NCBI GenBank assembly: GCA_963784995.1
Contig: CAWATZ010000022.1
Coordinates: 1-10,291 of the forward strand
DNA from: CAWATZ01 sp963784995
GTDB taxonomy: Bacteria > Planctomycetota > Planctomycetia > Gemmatales > Gemmataceae
Reading direction: 5' to 3'
DNA length: 10,291 nucleotides
A program made the translations under genes and the position numbers. Positions 1 through 6,784 of the stretch are shown piece after piece. Position 1 is the stretch's first letter. Every line of letters starts with the position of its first letter. The notes beneath the pieces are model-generated. The model was given only the letters and a program-made list of their open reading frames with translations. It was not told the DNA's origin and did not search any database.

Positions 1-198
1 GCCTTTCCGGAGCATCGGGGTGTTCGAGGCCCGCTGCCTGCCACGTTTGGAGGCGTGGCCGACAGGCCACACCGTGCCCATCGCTGTCCGAGAAGCGCCT
101 TTGAAGGTCATTTACCTGCATGCCTGCCATCTGCCAGGGTATTCGAGAGTGGCTGGCTCTGGGCCTGGAGGACGCCGGTCCAGCCAGGCAACTCCGAC
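1..198. other. Non-coding flank downstream of the giant gene
   Basis: I see no supported gene in this stretch. The short plus-strand open frames here have no convincing ribosome binding site or recognisable protein, and they run on antisense into the large minus-strand gene. On the minus strand this is the region immediately after that gene's TGA stop (199-201). It contains one compact hairpin (55-70) but no T-rich tract, so a classical intrinsic terminator is not evident. A gene may lie beyond the left edge. Confidence 0.5.
55..70. repeat. Short GC-rich hairpin (6-bp stem, 4-nt loop)
   Basis: The sequence reads GTGGCC, then GACA, then GGCCAC: a perfect 6-bp inverted repeat around a tetranucleotide loop. 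It sits about 130 bases downstream of the stop of the minus-strand giant gene. It could act as a weak 3' end or stability structure for that transcript, but no run of T follows on either strand. The terminator role is speculation. Confidence 0.3.
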
Positions 199-1716
199 TC
201 ACAGCGACAACACGGTCAGCATGTTCGTGGCGCGCCCTGTCACCTGGTTGTTCAGGCTCGTGTCGAAGTCCAGTTGATCCAGCCCTGACAGGGTGAAATT
301 GAACTGCAACGTCCCGGCCTGGAACGTGTATGTGCCTGGCAAGAGCAGCAGAGGCTGTACATTGGCCGTCGAGAACGTCCCTTGCCCTGGCACAGTGAAC
401 GTCGCCGCCTGCGCGCTCAGCGCCTGGGCATTGAGGAACACGATAGCGGGTGTAACGGTCAGGGTCGCCGGCATCGTGGGCGTGGGACTGGTTGCAGAAA
501 GCACATCGCCAAAGGAAGAGTCAAAACTGACGCTGCCGGCCGCGTTCACCTGGAACTGGACAATGCCGCCTCTCTCATCCTCCAGGTTGTGGCCGCCGGG
601 CAGGACCACGGCGGTGAAAGGCGATGTGGTCGGGACGGTGATCGTGTCGGAGTCCATCACCAGGTCCGGTTCGGTGAAGGCGGTGGCATCAATGGTGAAC
701 GCCACACCCATGATGGTCAATGTGGTGGGGGTCGTGCCCACCGGAGCGCTGGCCGACAGCACGCCGCTCAGGGAAGAGGCGAAGGTCACACTGCCATCCA
801 CGTTCACCTGGAACTGGATAAGGCCGCCGCCGACATCCTCGATGTTGTGGCCGCCGGGCAGGACCACGGCGGTGAAATTGGACGTGGTCGGGAAGCTGAC
901 CGTGTCGGAGTCCATCCCCAGACTCGGATCGGTGAGAGCGTGGGCATCGATGGTGAACGCCACACCCTTGATGGTCAATGTGGCGGGGGTCGTGCCCACC
1001 GGAGCGCTGGCCGACAGCACGCCGCTCAGGGAAGAGGCGAAGGTCACACTGCCATCCACGTTCACCTGGAACTGGATAAGGCCGCCGCCGACATCCTCGA
1101 TGTTGTGGCCGCCGGGCAGGACCATGGCGGTGAAATTGGACGTGGTCGGGAAGCTGACCGTGTCAGAGTCCATCCCCAGACTCGGATCGGTGAGAGCGTG
1201 GGCATCGATGGTTACCGTCACGTCATGGACGAGCAAGGTGTTCGTCATCCGACCAGACAGAACGCCGGCCACTGCCGCGGCGTAATCGACCGTCCCATCG
1301 GCCTTGAGGGTGAAAGCAACGCTGAATCCCGTGCCGCCGTTGTCGGCCAGGGGGATGGTCCCCGGCAGCCCGATGAACGGGAAAGGCGCGGAGGTGGAGG
1401 CGAGGAAGCCATTGTCCACATTCACCTGGGCGAGGGACAACTGCGTCGCATCCACCATCACCTTCACGCCGTTGACGGTCAGCGTCGTGGTGCCCGAGCC
1501 AGTCAGGACGCCCTGCAGCGACGGGTCGTAGCCAATCACACCGCCCTGCCCAACCGTGAACTGCACGGAGGCGGCGGGGTTCTGGGAGTCCGCCAGGGTG
1601 TGCGTGCCCAGGCTCAGTTCCACCTGGGTACTTCCGTTGGCCGGCACGACCTGCTGGCCGTCCAGCAGCAGCCCCTGCAGCGACAGGCCCTGGCTGGTAA
1701 TCTGGACGCTGGGCAG
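199..1716 (-). repeat. C-terminal array of six tandem ~75-90-aa units in the giant protein
   Basis: The units lie at roughly residues 1360-1449, 1450-1530, 1531-1616, 1617-1702, 1703-1788 and 1789-1864. The shared pattern is a LPGxHxLxD-like turn, then FxVxxxGxVxFxxSLxGVLS, then a TLTxxGVxxTIDA strand leading to the next unit. Units three, four and five keep an exact 86-residue (258-bp) period. The outer units are diverged, and the last is shortened. They look like repeated beta-sandwich modules of a surface stalk; the fold is inferred. Confidence 0.8.
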
Positions 1717-4700
1717 CGTCCGGTCCTCGACGAACACTTCTCCCGAGGCGGCGTTCCAGTCGGAACTGTCGAGAGCATGGCTGCCGAAGAACAGGTCGAG
1801 GGCGGAGCCGCCCGTCAGGGTGTTGGTACCGCCGTTGGCGTGGAAGGTCGAGCCATTGAGCAGGGTAGCACCGTTCAACCCGCCCCCGTGCAGGAGGTGG
1901 TTAACCCGGGTGGCATACGGCACGGCGGTGCGTGCCCACTCGGCCATGAGGGCATTGAGGGCAGCCGGGTTGGTATCGTATGCGGTCGTGCCGCCAATCA
2001 GAATGTCCTGATCCGGACCGCCGTTGAGCGTCCCGGCCCCGATACCCGCGATCAGCAGGCTGCGCCCGGTCCCAGCCGTCAGCGTGTTGCCCTTGCCGTT
2101 GCCGACAAGGATGGCGGTGCCGCTCCCACCGACCACGTTGCGAATGTTGCGGATACCGCCGCCGACCAGTGTGGCCTGGCCCAGCGGCAAATCGACCAGA
2201 AGGTTCCCCGAAAAAGCGGCATAATTGAGAGTGGCATTCCCGGTGCCGCCATCGATCACGCCCGAAAAGCTCCCGCTCTTGCCGAACTGGAAGGTGTCGC
2301 TCACCGATCCGCCGACCAGGGTCCCAACCGAAGTAAACGTCAGGTCGCCGAGAGTGCCGCTGTTGGCCCCGGTGATCTGCCAGACGTTGGCCGCGTTGGG
2401 CCCCATCACCGTGTTGCTGCCGCCGCCGCCGTTGAAGATGACCTGCGGGAGGTTGAGACCAGAACCGTTTTGGGTGTTGTTTCCATTCGGAGCGAGGAGA
2501 GTATCGGCGCCGCTCCCGGCCGTGATCGCCACCGTCTGCACCGCGGTAAAGGTAATCGTGTCCGCCCCGGAACGGATCAGGGCGGTGGGTGTCAGCATAT
2601 ACGTTTGTCCCGACCGGGAGCCTGCATCCGTTGCGTTGATCGTGGCCGTGCCCAAGCCCCCATTGATGCTGAGGAAACCTTGGAGGGAATCGAGCGTTTT
2701 GGAGGTACTGCCGAGGTTGATGGTGTTGTTGCCGCGGCCGGCCATGAGAAAGACCGGGGTGGCGGCAGGGGTGCCCTGGACGTTGAACGTGTCCTTGCCA
2801 CTCCCCCCTTTGACCGTCAGGCTTGGGGCCCCGGTGTAGGTGATCGAGGCCAGACCATTCTCCTGCACCGTGGTGGCGGTTATGGTATAAGTGACGTTTC
2901 CGGTATCGCCGCTGTCGTCCAGGATGAGCGGACCTGTGGAGCCGGTGATGCTGAGCCCACCCTTGATGCCCGCAAGGTTCTCGGCAGTGGAGGAAACGTT
3001 GAAGGAATTCGGTCCAGTGCCGGGATTGATGGTGACCATCGTGCCGGCGGTAGTCCCCTCGACGTTGTAGGTGTCGCTGACCCCGCCGTTGAGAGTGTAT
3101 GCCTTGATGTTGCTCAGGTGAACCGCAACCGGGTCGCCACGGGTAAAACCATCGGGGGTGATCGTGTAGACGTCCTGGACGGTATGGTCCTGGTCGTTGA
3201 AATGGACTGTGGTCTGGCTGCCGCTGCTGGAGATCGAAAGGTCGCCGCCCAGGTTCTCCATTTCCTGGCTGGTGGGAGTGACGTTGACCGTGTTGACCGC
3301 GGCGCCGGTTTTGAGGAACATTTTGGTGCCCGGGGCCGTACTTTCGACGTTGTAGGTATCGGCTCCGCTGCCCCCCTGGAAGGTAAGGCTATCCACCCCC
3401 AGGCCGTAGGTGATTGGAGCAATTCCCGCGCCCAGTCCGGTAACCGACCAGAGGAAGGTGTTGGGGTCAGCGGATCTGTCAAACACAATCGGCGCCTGGT
3501 TCGAGTGAGCCTGGGCATCTCCCGAATCAACCAGCGTCAGGGCTGTCGAGTTCGACTCATTGAAGACACGGATCGGGGCGAAGATGGAGGCCAGCGAACC
3601 GCTGGCGGATGCTCCGTTGCCGCCAATGGTCACCTTGTCCTGGGCTTGCTGGACTGTGGCATTGGGGGCGGTGGCCTGGATCACCAGCGGCTTGCTGACG
3701 CTGCTGACGGTAACGGTGTCATTGCCGTAGCCGGTATCCAGAGTCGTGGCGGCGATGGTCCCTAGGACGGTGAGGCTATCGGCGCCGCTGCCCGCGTTGA
3801 AGGTCAGGCTGCTGATGCCGCCATTGTTGATCACGATCGACTTGCCGGGCGCTTGCAGTGAGCCGTGGGAAACCGAGAGATCGGTAAACAGGAAGTTTTG
3901 CGGCCCCTGATCCCCGCTGTCGTCCAGGACGACGTTCATGACCGCGCCGCTGCTGCTAACCGTGACCGGCCGGCCAATCCGGGAGAGCAAGCCCGTGGCG
4001 CCTCCCGGAGGAATGCCCAGGATGACCGTTGTCTGACCCTGACCTGGAGGAGCCGTTGAGGTGACGGCAAAAAGTCCGGGCCCGCTCGATGAATCGATGT
4101 AGACCTGGTCGATACCGGAACCGGTGTTGAGAGTGATTGCACCATTGGTCGCAGTCGTCTCGAAGTCGATGGTATTGGCCCCTATGCCGCCGAGAATGGT
4201 GAGTGCGGCGAACGTCGCGTTGCCGAACTCGAGCAGTCCCCCGGAGCCCCAGGTCAAAAAGTCGGTCCCACCAGTCGAGAACATCTTGATCGCCTGATTC
4301 GTGGAATCGCCGTTGTCGGTGACGGTGGCCGTGACGTTGGTGGCATTGACGATGATGCTGCCGAGGACGTTCGAGAAGTCGCCATTGCCAACTCCGCTCA
4401 ATTGCGTTTGCCCGTCGGTCCCGATGTTGACGGAGTCGGTCGAATTGCTGGTGCTTCCGGCGGGCGTGGTGACGTTCACGGCCAGCGTGCTGGCGAGTTC
4501 GGGAATGTTGACTGTCTGATGGCCCCCGGATGCGAAATGGACGTAGACGTGGTCAATGCTGTTGAAGTCGAAGGCATCGAGGTGCCCGTCCCAGGTGACG
4601 TCGATTGGACCTCCCGGGGCTACATCAATGACGACGGTATCGCCCACCTTGAGGTTGAGCGTCAGATCAGAATGCCCGCTGAAGGAAACGTGGCTAATGA

Positions 4701-5793
4701 CATTGCCTTTGGCATCAACGGTGGCCGGGCCGTTGATTGTCCAAACGGGCGTCAGGAGAAAGGGGAGGGAATTACCGTCCGGGACGATGAAAGCACGGTC
4801 GAGGCTGGAATAGTAGGCTTGGACGTACGGGAGAGAAATGTTGGCCCCGAGGTGGAGGAGATAATTGCCATCCGGCTCGTCGTCGGAGATCTGCTCGAGC
4901 CCAGGAGTGCTCCCCAGTCCGCCAAAGTACTTCTGGAACGTGGTGGACACGAGTTGCCAGAGGTTCCCATCCCCGGTTCCCTGTACGCCTGTAAACATCC
5001 GTTCCGCGATTTCGTGGCTGATGATGCGGTCGAAGTTGCCCACGTCACTCATGGCTGGGGGCTGGTTGATCCCCGTGGGGGCTATATCGATGAAGTTGGC
5101 GTGAAAGGATGTGTTCGGAACCTTGTAGTAGTTGTTACTGCCGCCGCCGTCGTAGGAAAAGACGGACTCTCGGACAAAGGCATAAATGGGAGGGCTCTGC
5201 GTTGGGCTCCCTGTGGGTTGCGGCAAGGGGGAATTCGGAAGGCCCAGGAGTCTGGCAAGTTCGGACGTATCATCTGGAGCGGGCGCTCCCTTGGCGTCCC
5301 TGGGATAGGGGGTCGAATCGAGGTAGACACCCCCAAAGAAGGCTTTCCCGTCGCTGCCGTACTGGGTCAGCCCGTTGAAAAAGGAGGAAGCCAAGATTGT
5401 CTGGGTATCCGTGAGCATGGCCTGGGCCACAGGCCCGAGCTGCCCGTTGCTGCCCCAGTCCGGTCCCCAAAAAATGAGGTAGATTTTCGGGCTCTTGATT
5501 GCATCCGGGTTATTGGAATAGGGAAGATTCACCACCGGGTAGCCGAAGTCCTTGGCATTGCCCGTTTGCCCCGGGGGGTTGCCACCCCCGGCCCAGACGA
5601 TTGTCTCCGGCCCGAACTGGGGCTGGATCACCTGGGTCGGCACGATCCGCTCCTCGAGGCTCTCCAGACGGGGCCGGCCCCAGCCGGTAGAAGAACGCCC
5701 GAACTGGGTCTTCGTGCAGGCCAGGAGCTGCTGCCACGACCACTTCAGGGCCTCGATAGTTCGCGCCGTGTTGTTCAGCCCTCGCAGGATCAT
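199..5793 (-). CDS. Giant repeat-rich planctomycete surface protein with N-terminal HEIAE domain
   Basis: Encodes 1864 residues. The start at 5793 is chosen because AAGGGAG lies 5 nt upstream; an in-frame ATG at 5898 would add 35 residues but has only a distant GAGGA. Residues 43-53 carry LESLEERIVPT, the planctomycete N-terminal motif usually seen on exported proteins. Residues ~100-345 form a globular domain with IYLIFWGPDW (104-113), HEIAE (260-264), DDEPDGNY (304-311) and a VQAYYS…FIVPDGN stretch. This loosely resembles EXORDIUM/phosphate-induced-protein-like domains, but the catalytic role is unproven. Residues ~530-1260 are Gly/Thr/Asn-rich repeats with GGSGADT-like cores. Residues 1263-1340 are the DILIGGTTAYD…ALMAEW…GGGLNG module. 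Residues 1360-1864 are six tandem ~75-90-residue units. I see only one cysteine (C26), which suits an extracytoplasmic beta-rich protein. There is no obvious C-terminal anchor. The likely role is cell-surface, adhesion or matrix, by inference only. It lies downstream of the sigma gene on the same strand. Confidence 0.85.
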   Translation of the reverse strand: MILRGLNNTARTIEALKWSWQQLLACTKTQFGRSSTGWGRPRLESLEERIVPTQVIQPQFGPETIVWAGGGNPPGQTGNAKDFGYPVVNLPYSNNPDAIKSPKIYLIFWGPDWGSNGQLGPVAQAMLTDTQTILASSFFNGLTQYGSDGKAFFGGVYLDSTPYPRDAKGAPAPDDTSELARLLGLPNSPLPQPTGSPTQSPPIYAFVRESVFSYDGGGSNNYYKVPNTSFHANFIDIAPTGINQPPAMSDVGNFDRIISHEIAERMFTGVQGTGDGNLWQLVSTTFQKYFGGLGSTPGLEQISDDEPDGNYLLHLGANISLPYVQAYYSSLDRAFIVPDGNSLPFLLTPVWTINGPATVDAKGNVISHVSFSGHSDLTLNLKVGDTVVIDVAPGGPIDVTWDGHLDAFDFNSIDHVYVHFASGGHQTVNIPELASTLAVNVTTPAGSTSNSTDSVNIGTDGQTQLSGVGNGDFSNVLGSIIVNATNVTATVTDNGDSTNQAIKMFSTGGTDFLTWGSGGLLEFGNATFAALTILGGIGANTIDFETTATNGAITLNTGSGIDQVYIDSSSGPGLFAVTSTAPPGQGQTTVILGIPPGGATGLLSRIGRPVTVSSSGAVMNVVLDDSGDQGPQNFLFTDLSVSHGSLQAPGKSIVINNGGISSLTFNAGSGADSLTVLGTIAATTLDTGYGNDTVTVSSVSKPLVIQATAPNATVQQAQDKVTIGGNGASASGSLASIFAPIRVFNESNSTALTLVDSGDAQAHSNQAPIVFDRSADPNTFLWSVTGLGAGIAPITYGLGVDSLTFQGGSGADTYNVESTAPGTKMFLKTGAAVNTVNVTPTSQEMENLGGDLSISSSGSQTTVHFNDQDHTVQDVYTITPDGFTRGDPVAVHLSNIKAYTLNGGVSDTYNVEGTTAGTMVTINPGTGPNSFNVSSTAENLAGIKGGLSITGSTGPLILDDSGDTGNVTYTITATTVQENGLASITYTGAPSLTVKGGSGKDTFNVQGTPAATPVFLMAGRGNNTINLGSTSKTLDSLQGFLSINGGLGTATINATDAGSRSGQTYMLTPTALIRSGADTITFTAVQTVAITAGSGADTLLAPNGNNTQNGSGLNLPQVIFNGGGGSNTVMGPNAANVWQITGANSGTLGDLTFTSVGTLVGGSVSDTFQFGKSGSFSGVIDGGTGNATLNYAAFSGNLLVDLPLGQATLVGGGIRNIRNVVGGSGTAILVGNGKGNTLTAGTGRSLLIAGIGAGTLNGGPDQDILIGGTTAYDTNPAALNALMAEWARTAVPYATRVNHLLHGGGLNGATLLNGSTFHANGGTNTLTGGSALDLFFGSHALDSSDWNAASGEVFVEDRTLPSVQITSQGLSLQGLLLDGQQVVPANGSTQVELSLGTHTLADSQNPAASVQFTVGQGGVIGYDPSLQGVLTGSGTTTLTVNGVKVMVDATQLSLAQVNVDNGFLASTSAPFPFIGLPGTIPLADNGGTGFSVAFTLKADGTVDYAAAVAGVLSGRMTNTLLVHDVTVTIDAHALTDPSLGMDSDTVSFPTTSNFTAMVLPGGHNIEDVGGGLIQFQVNVDGSVTFASSLSGVLSASAPVGTTPATLTIKGVAFTIDAHALTDPSLGMDSDTVSFPTTSNFTAVVLPGGHNIEDVGGGLIQFQVNVDGSVTFASSLSGVLSASAPVGTTPTTLTIMGVAFTIDATAFTEPDLVMDSDTITVPTTSPFTAVVLPGGHNLEDERGGIVQFQVNAAGSVSFDSSFGDVLSATSPTPTMPATLTVTPAIVFLNAQALSAQAATFTVPGQGTFSTANVQPLLLLPGTYTFQAGTLQFNFTLSGLDQLDFDTSLNNQVTGRATNMLTVLSL
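688..1203 (-). repeat. Near-identical 258-bp tandem duplication
   Basis: Two consecutive 258-bp copies, 688-945 and 946-1203, encode almost the same 86 residues starting AHALTDPSLGMDSD. Aligning the frame 692-949 with 950-1207 by eye I count about four substitutions (near 710/968, 726/984, 866/1124 and 918/1176). The neighbouring unit (430-687) is in register but clearly diverged. This indicates a recent duplication or gene conversion inside an older array. Confidence 0.9.
2014..4206 (-). repeat. Central GGSGxDT-type repeats of the giant protein
   Basis: Within residues ~530-1260 a glycine-turn core recurs about every 90-140 residues: GGIGANT (535), AGSGADS (667), GGSGADT (807), GGVSDT (903), GGSGKDT (996), AGSGADT (1092) and GGSVSDT (1161). 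Several cores are followed by YNVEST/FNVQGT and then a second NTxNV strand and a DDSGD-type turn. They recall RTX-like calcium-binding turns but lack the strict GGxGxDxUx nonapeptide runs, so calcium binding is only a possibility. The array ends at the DILIGGTT module. Confidence 0.7.
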
Positions 5794-5843
5794 GGTAGCT
5801 CCCTTCGGAATGAATGGAATCGACAGGGCCTCGATGGTTCGCG
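5746..5843. repeat. 20-bp direct repeat spanning the giant gene start
   Basis: CAGGGCCTCGATAGTTCGCG at 5746-5765 recurs at 5824-5843 with one mismatch (19 of 20). The copies are 78 bp apart, exactly 26 codons. One copy is inside the coding region (residues around RTIEAL, 11-16) and the other lies upstream of the ribosome binding site, where the same reading frame would also read RTIEAL. This suggests a short local duplication that displaced or renewed the translation start. Confidence 0.7.
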
Positions 5844-6000
5844 TTGTCGAGGCGAACAGCGGATAACGATCTCGACCGTGATCCGGAAGCGAGCCCATGC
5901 GGCAAGCTGTTCCTCGAAAACGTCTACCTATCCCTATTGCGCGGTGTGACAGAAGAGTCCGGAAAGATGTCAGAATGCGATCGGTAAGGCGAGTCGCGTT
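5794..6000 (-). other. Gap between sigma factor gene and giant gene
   Basis: These 207 bases separate the sigma gene stop from the preferred start of the giant gene. They hold the ribosome binding site at 5799-5805, the upstream half of the direct repeat, and an in-frame ATG at 5898. I find no clear sigma-70 promoter and no hairpin-plus-T-tract terminator. Read-through from the sigma gene is therefore possible. A GGAAC at 5909-5913 (minus) resembles an ECF -35 box, but I see no matching -10. Confidence 0.5.
5799..5805 (-). promoter_or_regulatory. Ribosome binding site deciding the start of the giant gene
   Basis: On the minus strand AAGGGAG precedes ATG 5793 by 5 nt. This is a much better Shine-Dalgarno match and spacing than is seen for the upstream in-frame ATG at 5898. 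It supports the shorter 1864-residue product, whose N-terminus still contains the LESLEERIVPT motif. Confidence 0.65.
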
Positions 6001-6639
6001 TCAGCCCAGCACGTCGCCCAGCTCCTGTTTTAAGACGCGCAGGACGCGGGACTTGGCCTGGCGGATGCTCGCCACGGACATGCCCAGCTCCTCGGTCAGG
6101 GTGGCGGGGATTCGGTCCTGGATGACGGTCTGCCAGAAGGCCTGCCAGGTGCGTTCCTCGAACTTGTCGCGCACTTGCTCGACGGCCCGCTGGTACAGCT
6201 GGTTCATCTCGACTTCCTCGTCCTCGCCCTTGCCCGGGCCGGGCAGCACGTCGGGAATGCCTTGCAAGTTCTGCCAGTTGTCGGAGCCGCCCTCGGCGAG
6301 GGGTCGGCCGTGGTTGCGGCGGAAGGAGAGCAGCACCTGGTTGCGCGTGATGCCGCGGAGCCAGCCGCGAAAGGTGTCGCCGGGGCGGTCGTGGTGAAAG
6401 CGGTCCAGACCCGCGGCCGCCGCGGCAAAGACTTCCTGGGTCAGGTCCTCGGCGTCCTCGGCGCGGATGCCGCTCTTGCCGCACCAGAACAGGATCAGCG
6501 GCCGATACAGCCGGATCAGCCGTTCCCAGGCCGCCGGATCGTTGGCCCGCACCCGATCCAGCAGGCTGAGCGGAGTGGCCTGCTGGTCCTCGGATTGGTC
6601 CGGAGGTGTCGCGCTGGGGTCGGCGTCCCGATTGGCCAT
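6001..6639 (-). CDS. ECF-family RNA polymerase sigma factor
   Basis: Encodes 212 residues, normal for an ECF sigma factor. It should bind core RNA polymerase and direct it to a specific promoter set. Region 2 (about residues 26-110) includes EDAEDLTQEVF (61-71), the core-binding helix, and DTFRGWLRGITRN (88-100), the -10 recognition segment typical of the family. A variable acidic linker (about 114-145) follows. Region 4 (about 150-207) includes TWQAFW and the helix-turn-helix ELGMSVASIRQAKSRVLRVL. The ATG at 6639 is preferred because GAGG lies 8 nt upstream. An ATG at 6717 would add 26 residues rich in arginine but has no ribosome binding site. The gene is divergent from a Ser/Thr kinase with an anti-sigma-like N-terminus, a pairing known for planctomycete ECF groups. 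Regulation by that kinase is an inference. Confidence 0.92.
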   Translation of the reverse strand: MANRDADPSATPPDQSEDQQATPLSLLDRVRANDPAAWERLIRLYRPLILFWCGKSGIRAEDAEDLTQEVFAAAAAGLDRFHHDRPGDTFRGWLRGITRNQVLLSFRRNHGRPLAEGGSDNWQNLQGIPDVLPGPGKGEDEEVEMNQLYQRAVEQVRDKFEERTWQAFWQTVIQDRIPATLTEELGMSVASIRQAKSRVLRVLKQELGDVLG

Positions 6640-6710
6640 GATGATTGCCTCGACAGTGCGGCGACGAAGCAGGGAGGCAATCCGGTACACCCGGCTTCTT
6701 CCCCGGTCTG

Positions 6711-6739
6711 CTGTCATGGTCGGCGCAATACAGTATAGT
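6711..6739 (+). promoter_or_regulatory. Predicted promoter of the kinase gene, overlapping the divergent one
   Basis: On the plus strand CTGTCA (6711-6716) precedes TATAGT (6734-6739) by 17 nt. Its -10 overlaps the minus-strand TATACT, so the two polymerases probably could not occupy the site together. The leader to ATG 6785 would be about 40 nt. The -35 match is only 4 of 6. Confidence 0.35.
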
Positions 6740-6761
6740 AGATGGCTTATCTCGCTGTCAC
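6732..6761 (-). promoter_or_regulatory. Predicted sigma-70-type promoter of the sigma factor gene
   Basis: On the minus strand GTGACA (6756-6761) is followed after 18 nt by TATACT (6732-6737), close to TTGACA/TATAAT. A start near 6725 would give a leader of about 85 nt to the ATG at 6639, and would leave almost none before the alternative ATG at 6717. This favours the shorter protein. The site is in one of the few AT-rich patches of the window. Confidence 0.45.
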
Positions 6762-6772
6762 GGGGAGTTGCC

Positions 6773-6778
6773 GGAGGG
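6773..6778 (+). promoter_or_regulatory. Ribosome binding site of the kinase gene
   Basis: GGAGGG lies 6 nt before the ATG at 6785. It fixes this start over the upstream open frame, which runs antisense into the sigma factor gene. The same site and spacing recur before the next gene (GGAGGA at 10252-10257). Confidence 0.8.
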
Positions 6779-6784
6779 TTGCTC

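Noticed and set aside
293..1285. 330-codon plus-strand open frame showing repeated protein segments
   Set aside because: Its internal repeats only reflect the 258-bp DNA repeats of the real minus-strand gene.
382..3765. 1127-codon open frame on the plus strand, antisense to the giant gene
   Set aside because: It is codon-aligned with the minus-strand gene, so it stays open simply because TTA, CTA and TCA codons are absent there, as expected in GC-rich DNA. It mirrors the repeats, has no recognisable domain and no good ribosome binding site.
5794..5898. Extended start of the giant protein at 5898 (35 more residues)
   Set aside because: The ribosome binding site is about 12 nt away, against AAGGGAG at 5 nt for ATG 5793. 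The repeated RTIEAL upstream keeps it possible but less likely.
5909..5913. GGAAC on the minus strand as an ECF-type -35 element for the giant gene
   Set aside because: No CGTC-like -10 appears at the expected spacing, and the pentamer alone is too common to support a promoter.
6231..6245. TGCCCGG/CCGGGCA palindrome in the sigma factor gene
   Set aside because: Short, entirely GC-rich, and explained by Pro-Gly codons in the linker.
6175..6738. Plus-strand open frame across the sigma factor gene
   Set aside because: The opposite strand encodes a clear ECF sigma factor with regions 2 and 4, so this frame is a shadow.
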